Below are positions 6,656 to 10,008 of a DNA stretch of 10,008 bases, piece by piece. Position numbers and translations under genes: made by a program. Below the pieces are notes generated by a model. That model was not told where the DNA came from. It saw only the letters and a program-made list of their open reading frames with translations, and ran no database searches. The DNA comes from an uncultured bacterium (GTDB lineage: Bacteria > Cyanobacteriota > Vampirovibrionia > Gastranaerophilales > Gastranaerophilaceae), in contig CADCPD010000147.1 of NCBI GenBank assembly GCA_902803265.1, positions 1-10,008 of the forward strand, written 5' to 3'. Positions within the stretch are counted from its first letter, which is position 1. The number at the start of each line of letters is the position of its first letter.

Positions 6656-6952
6656 TTATTTCTCTAATAAATCAAGGGTTTCTCTATACCCTTCTTTATA
6701 ATATTCTTCTTCTTTAGGATTCAAAATTCTCAAAAGTTGTAGAAAATTTCCTACATGAACTTTTTCGTCCTCAATAATTTCTTCAATTATTGTTTTTGCA
6801 GATTTATTGCTAATATTTTCGGTCATTTCTTCATAAATTTGTATTGCTTCGTATTCCGATGCGATTGCAAATCTTATTGCTCTTATCATTTCTTTTTCTG
6901 TAAATTCTGTATCAGATTTTTTTACGCTGTGTGGGGTTGAAAATTCCGGCAT
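6656..6952 (-). CDS. Small ferritin-like protein of the encapsulin-cargo (EncFtn/Flp) type
   Basis: This is a 98-residue all-helical half-ferritin. Such proteins pair to build a di-iron site that oxidises and stores iron, in several anaerobes inside an encapsulin shell. In the first helix, IASEYEAIQIYEEM places Glu33 and Tyr40. In the second, IIEDEKVHVGNF gives the ExxH metal motif Glu63/His66. Spacing matches the Glu32/Glu62/His65 ligands of described EncFtn proteins, and the tail LNPKEEEYYKEGYRETLDLL resembles the domain fused to Pyrococcus encapsulin, as I recall that sequence. The length fits. The start is supported by CTCCTT on the plus strand (6959-6964), i.e. AAGGAG 7 nt before the ATG. 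No encapsulin shell gene or shell-targeting tail is visible here. A generic rubrerythrin-like annotation is the alternative. Confidence 0.75.
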   Translation of the reverse strand: MPEFSTPHSVKKSDTEFTEKEMIRAIRFAIASEYEAIQIYEEMTENISNKSAKTIIEEIIEDEKVHVGNFLQLLRILNPKEEEYYKEGYRETLDLLEK

Positions 6953-7019
6953 GTGTTTCTCCTTTTTACAATATTTTCTTATTTAAAAATTTATATTCTA
7001 TTAGTAAAGTGTCTAAAAT

Positions 7020-7697
7020 TTATACAAGACCTTCTTTTACGGCTTTTACTGCAGCTTGAACTCTATCATTTACGCACATTTTTTGTAAAATTGAACAAAC
7101 ATGTGCTTTTGCTGTGTGAACACTTACTATTAATTCTTTTGCAATTTCCGTGTTACTTTTACCTGCAACAAGATGTTTTAATACTTCAAATTCTCTTTCT
7201 GTAAGAGGAACTCTGTTTTCGTCGTGTCCTCTGCTTGGTAAAAGACCAATGTTATCTATTTTTGGAAAAGCATTTAAAGCCATTTGTGCAATTTCAGGGT
7301 CTAACCAGCAAACACCTGTTGCAACGTCTCGTACTACATCTGCAAGTTTGTGTGGGTCTATATCTTTTAAGCAATAGGCTGTTGCTCCTGAACTCAATGC
7401 TGCTACTACTTCTTCTTCTCTGTCATGAGAGGTAAGTGCAACAACTTTAATATCCGGATTCATTTCTTTTACTTTTATTGTTGCTTCTATTCCGTTTATA
7501 TCAGGTAATCCCAAATCCATTAAAACAACATCGGGTGTTTGCTTTGATATCAACTCCAGACCCTCATTTGCGTTTTCGCATTCACCTACAGCTTCTATAT
7601 CTTCATTTGCGTTAAGTGCGCATCTTAAGCCTACTCTTGTTAATTTAAAATCTTCTACGATTACAACCGATATGGTATCTGTTTTTACTGCTGTCAT
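7020..7697 (-). CDS. NarL/FixJ-family two-component response regulator
   Basis: This is a 225-residue transcription regulator with an N-terminal receiver domain and a C-terminal LuxR-type helix-turn-helix. In the receiver, acidic residues Glu15/Asp16 (IVEDFKLTRVG), the phospho-acceptor Asp61 (VVLMDLGLPDINGI), Thr89 (ALTSHD) and Lys111 (YCLKDID) are all present, so phosphorylation should be possible. The DNA-binding part begins at VPLTEREFEVLKHLVAGKSN (~163-182) and includes IAKELIVSVHTAKAHVCSIL with the recognition helix. Upstream, AAAGGA lies 8 nt before the ATG. No histidine kinase is present in the window, so the signal is unknown. It is transcribed divergently from the omega-like gene and in the same direction as the ferritin-like gene, 67 nt away, with no clear terminator between them. 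Confidence 0.93.
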   Translation of the reverse strand: MTAVKTDTISVVIVEDFKLTRVGLRCALNANEDIEAVGECENANEGLELISKQTPDVVLMDLGLPDINGIEATIKVKEMNPDIKVVALTSHDREEEVVAALSSGATAYCLKDIDPHKLADVVRDVATGVCWLDPEIAQMALNAFPKIDNIGLLPSRGHDENRVPLTEREFEVLKHLVAGKSNTEIAKELIVSVHTAKAHVCSILQKMCVNDRVQAAVKAVKEGLV

Positions 7698-7737
7698 GTT
7701 TATATCCTTTCTTCCTTACTTACTGTGTTAACCTATT

Positions 7738-7766
7738 TGTATAATTTGATTAAATTATAATCTCAA
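7738..7766 (-). promoter_or_regulatory. Candidate promoter of the response regulator gene
   Basis: On the minus strand, TTGAGA (7766-7761) is followed after 17 nt by TATACA (7743-7738), about 40 nt upstream of the regulator's ATG. Boxes match the consensus at 4-5 and 4 of 6 positions. A small inverted repeat CTAGT/ACTAG (7790-7803) lies just upstream and could be an operator for either divergent gene; this is only a guess. Confidence 0.45.
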
Positions 7767-7840
7767 TGATTATTACATTACCGACATGACTAGTATTTAC
7801 TAGCCTGATTGGTTGATTTGGTTTGGTTGCATTTACATGC

Positions 7841-7869
7841 TTGCGAAAAATTTTATTATGTTATATGAT
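7841..7869 (+). promoter_or_regulatory. Candidate promoter of the omega-like gene
   Basis: TTGCGA (7841-7846) and TATGAT (7864-7869) are separated by exactly 17 nt, matching the consensus boxes at 4 and 5 of 6 positions, and end 29 nt before the ATG. The spacing and leader length are normal for a sigma-70-type promoter. Confidence 0.55.
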
Positions 7870-7898
7870 TAACTTGTAGGTTATATGAGAGGTATAAA

Positions 7899-8141
7899 AT
7901 GGATCAAATTATTAAAGTTGCTTGGGATTTAAATGAAAATACCGAAAATCGTTACCAATTAGTTTATGAAATTTCTGAACTTGCCAAAAAATTGGTTGAT
8001 GAAACACAAGCAAAAAAATCTCGTGAAGACTTTGGCTTTGATGAATTTTTTGAAACTTCTTCTTACAAGAAAGAAAATCCTGTTGAACACGCAATCATGG
8101 TAAAAGCTGCTGAAGCTGATGATGACAGATTAATAGGTTAG
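7899..8141 (+). CDS. Small RNA polymerase omega (RpoZ)-like protein
   Basis: This is an 80-residue acidic, helical protein. The order of its motifs resembles RNA polymerase omega, which stabilises the beta' subunit during assembly. NRYQLVYEISELAKKLVDE (residues ~17-35) corresponds to the 'NRF-LV--AS-RA--L' helix. NPVEHAIMVKAAEADD (~59-74) corresponds to the 'KPV--AL-EI--G' helix, with a final LIG as in cyanobacterial forms. This comparison is from memory. A GAGAGG site 6 nt before the ATG supports the start. The segment between the two helices is longer than in proteobacterial omega. It has its own promoter and is followed by 105 nt without a clear terminator before the phosphorylase gene, so co-transcription is possible. 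The alternative is an unrelated conserved small protein, so I leave the symbol blank. Confidence 0.6.
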   Translation: MDQIIKVAWDLNENTENRYQLVYEISELAKKLVDETQAKKSREDFGFDEFFETSSYKKENPVEHAIMVKAAEADDDRLIG

Positions 8142-8246
8142 TTTCAAAAACTTTCAAACATCGTAAATCTCCACAAATTACGGTGTGTTGTCTTATTTTA
8201 TTTAATATTTAGTGTTTGATTTTACGTATTAAAAGAGAGGTTTTAA

Positions 8247-9047
8247 ATGAAAGAAACTATTGATTTTATTAATAGCAAAACTAATGGTTTTGTTCCTGAA
8301 ACAGCAATCGTTTTGGGTTCAGGCTTAGGTGATTTTGCAGATGATTATTGTGATGTTGCAGTTCCTTACGGTGAAATTCCAGGATTTGCTCCATCAACTG
8401 TTAAAGGTCATAAAGGAAGACTTGTTTTCGCAACTATTGAAGGGAAAAAAGTTGTTATGATGCAAGGTCGTTTCCACTATTATGAAGGTCATCCGATAGA
8501 CAGAGTTGTTTATCCTGTAAAAGTTTTCAAAAAGTTAGGCGTTAAAAACTTAATCGTTACAAACGCTGCAGGCGGTATAAATCCTAATTTCAGAGCCTCT
8601 GATTTAATGTTAATTACAGACCATATCAATTTTATGCATGTTAATCCGTTAATCGGACCAAATGATGACACTTTAGGTGAAAGATTCCCTGATATGACAG
8701 AAGTTTATAAAAAAGATTTACAAGAAATAGCTTTAAAATGCGCAGATAAATTAGGTATTAAACTTCAAAAAGGTGTTTACATGGCTCTAACAGGACCTAA
8801 TTATGAAACACCTGCCGAAACAAAAATGGTAACTATGCTTGGCGCTGACGCTGTCGGTATGTCAACAGTTCCTGAGGCAATGGTTGCTAATTATTGTGGA
8901 ATTAAGGTCGTAGGTATAAGCTGTATTTCTAATGCTGCAGCAGGTATCACAGGTGAAGTTCTTTCTCACCAAGAAGTTATTGAAGCGGCAGATGCAGCTA
9001 AAGGTAAATTTAAATCTTTACTACTTGAACTTGTTAAATCTATATAG
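8247..9047 (+). CDS. punA: Purine nucleoside phosphorylase, trimeric class (inosine/guanosine type)
   Basis: This enzyme splits inosine and guanosine (and deoxy forms) with phosphate into base and ribose-1-phosphate, in cytoplasmic purine salvage. The 266 residues fit the trimeric class related to human PNP and Bacillus PupG, not the hexameric DeoD class. Phosphate-site motifs are GSGLG (24-28), GHKGRL (54-59) and RFHYYEG (75-81, with His77). NAAGGI (106-111) follows. The purine-binding Glu is in GPNYETPAE (Glu187) and VGMSTVPE is at 203-210. The catalytic Asn is in CISNAAAG (Asn229) and the ribose-contacting His in LSHQEV (His241). All key residues are present. GAGAGG (8235-8240) lies 6 nt before the ATG. 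The downstream glycosyltransferase starts 12 nt after the stop, so the two are probably one transcript. Confidence 0.95.
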   Translation: MKETIDFINSKTNGFVPETAIVLGSGLGDFADDYCDVAVPYGEIPGFAPSTVKGHKGRLVFATIEGKKVVMMQGRFHYYEGHPIDRVVYPVKVFKKLGVKNLIVTNAAGGINPNFRASDLMLITDHINFMHVNPLIGPNDDTLGERFPDMTEVYKKDLQEIALKCADKLGIKLQKGVYMALTGPNYETPAETKMVTMLGADAVGMSTVPEAMVANYCGIKVVGISCISNAAAGITGEVLSHQEVIEAADAAKGKFKSLLLELVKSI

Positions 9048-9059
9048 GTTTTAAATATA

Positions 9060-9986
9060 ATGTCTTTAAAAATACTCGGAATATTGCCTCATAGCATTGG
9101 TGGAAGGTTAACTATTTCGAGTATTTTTGATGGTTTTTTTCAAAATGGGCATGAAGTTAAAATAGTGGATTTACTTAATGATTTTTCCGTACCTGATAAA
9201 TGCTTTGATTTTATTGTTGGTTATGGCTTTTCCGCTATTAAATTTAATATAGAAAATAATTTAAAATTAAACACAATAAATTATTTTTCTGATGTTATAG
9301 AAACTTCTGCTGCAGGAAGCGGATATGATTTATATAGAGAGAGTCTTTATGAAGATGGAAATTATTCTTTTTACTGGGATAGAGAATTAGCAAAAAAAGC
9401 AGATTACAAAAACTTATTTTATATGCCTCATTTTGTAAATACTGATATTTACAAAAATCTAAATCTTGAAAAAGAATATGATGTTATGTTTGCTGGAAGA
9501 TTGGATACGGATTACAGATTGAATTCTTTTCTAAGTTTATTAAAATCATTGCCTAATAATAGTTTTGCTTGGTTTGCAATAGAAAAACATTTTAAAGACG
9601 CTATTTCAAGAGTATCTGAAAAAGATAAAATTTTGATAAAAAATGCATATCGTGGCTTTATAGATAATGAAAAAGATATGGCTATAGCTTTAAATAAATC
9701 TAAAATTGTAATTAATTTTAATTCTCAAGGTATTTCATCTCTTAATTATAGAACCTTTCAAACTTTGGCATGCCAAACTTTATTAATAAGTGATGAAAGA
9801 GATGAATTAGATTTGTTTAATAATATAATTCCGATGTATAAATCTTTAGATGATTTAAAAGTAAAAATAAAATTTTATTTAAACAATGATAACTTTCAAG
9901 TAACAAAAAAATGTTATGAAATTATAACTTCAAAATATAATTCTAAAGCTTGTGTCAAAGAAATGTTAGAAAAAATTATTAATTAA
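9060..9986 (+). CDS. GT-B fold glycosyltransferase (CgeB / glycosyl transferase group 1-like)
   Basis: This 308-residue protein probably transfers a sugar from a nucleotide donor. The N-terminal half (KILGILPHSIGG with GRLTISSIFDGFFQNGHEV) looks like the acceptor-side Rossmann domain. The second domain opens at YDVMFAGRLDTDYRL (~140-153), the usual 'vxFvGrl' strand. The donor-side block SKIVINFNSQGISSLNYR and TFQTLACQTLLISDE (~204-245) matches the 'sKi-lNf----RtfEaLAcG-llltd' pattern of CgeB-like and Glyco_trans_1_2 proteins. The usual glycine after the cysteine is Gln here. There is no signal peptide or membrane helix. The start follows the phosphorylase stop by 12 nt, with only a weak AGG overlapping that stop, so translation is probably coupled. 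With the GT8 gene and galE in the window, a role in surface polysaccharide or protein glycosylation is plausible; substrate unknown. Confidence 0.75.
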   Translation: MSLKILGILPHSIGGRLTISSIFDGFFQNGHEVKIVDLLNDFSVPDKCFDFIVGYGFSAIKFNIENNLKLNTINYFSDVIETSAAGSGYDLYRESLYEDGNYSFYWDRELAKKADYKNLFYMPHFVNTDIYKNLNLEKEYDVMFAGRLDTDYRLNSFLSLLKSLPNNSFAWFAIEKHFKDAISRVSEKDKILIKNAYRGFIDNEKDMAIALNKSKIVINFNSQGISSLNYRTFQTLACQTLLISDERDELDLFNNIIPMYKSLDDLKVKIKFYLNNDNFQVTKKCYEIITSKYNSKACVKEMLEKIIN

Positions 9987-10008
9987 AATAATGCAATAAT
10001 AGCATCAA

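Noticed and set aside
6755..7435. Several plus-strand open frames opposite the ferritin-like and response-regulator genes
   Set aside because: They are Leu/Phe/Cys-rich shadow translations of genes with clear motifs on the minus strand.
7912..8094. Minus-strand open frame opposite the omega-like gene
   Set aside because: The plus-strand frame has a promoter, a ribosome binding site and family-like motifs; the minus-strand frame has none.
9987..10008. Short ATGC/GCAT hairpin after the last gene
   Set aside because: It has only four base pairs, no U-tract is visible, and the sequence ends here, so it cannot be called a terminator.

Overview
The window is AT-rich, gene-dense bacterial DNA with little intergenic space and no rRNA, tRNA, CRISPR array or transposase that I can see. 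Two things suggest a gut-type Melainabacterium (Gastranaerophilales, the non-photosynthetic sisters of Cyanobacteria). One is a pair of proteins opening with MGLAASQARLLTLTSR, a type of N-terminus I associate from memory with that group. The other is a small protein resembling cyanobacterial RNA polymerase omega. This placement is an inference, not something the sequence proves.

Layout. Positions 1-1386 (minus strand) hold the N-terminal ~462 codons of a ComEC/Rec2 DNA-uptake channel, which runs off the left edge. Divergent from it, 1430-4676 (plus strand) holds two tandem paralogues. Each is preceded by a nearly identical ~172-nt leader (about 17 differences, no gaps, constant offset of 1731 nt). 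The two genes share the first 25 codons and a 43-nt identical stretch near the 3' end, but have unrelated, low-complexity or coiled-coil centres. A perfect 13-bp hairpin terminator (4678-4712) that can work on both strands closes this block.

From 7697 down to 4715 (minus strand) lie a NarL-type response regulator, a small encapsulin-type ferritin-like protein, a UDP-glucose 4-epimerase (galE) and a GT8-like glycosyltransferase that overlaps galE by 4 nt. The galE 5' region is unusual: a 14-bp inverted repeat contains the ribosome binding site in one arm and overlaps a good sigma-70-type promoter.

From 7899 to 9986 (plus strand) lie an RpoZ/omega-like small protein, a trimeric-class purine nucleoside phosphorylase and a GT-B glycosyltransferase, the last two only 12 nt apart.

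The galE/GT8 pair and the downstream GT-B enzyme point to cell-surface glycan synthesis. The best candidate for something undescribed is the tandem paralogue pair with its duplicated, structured leader: constant ends around a swapped centre, the general design of self-assembling or exported axial proteins and of antigenically variable surface proteins. The function of that pair is not known to me.
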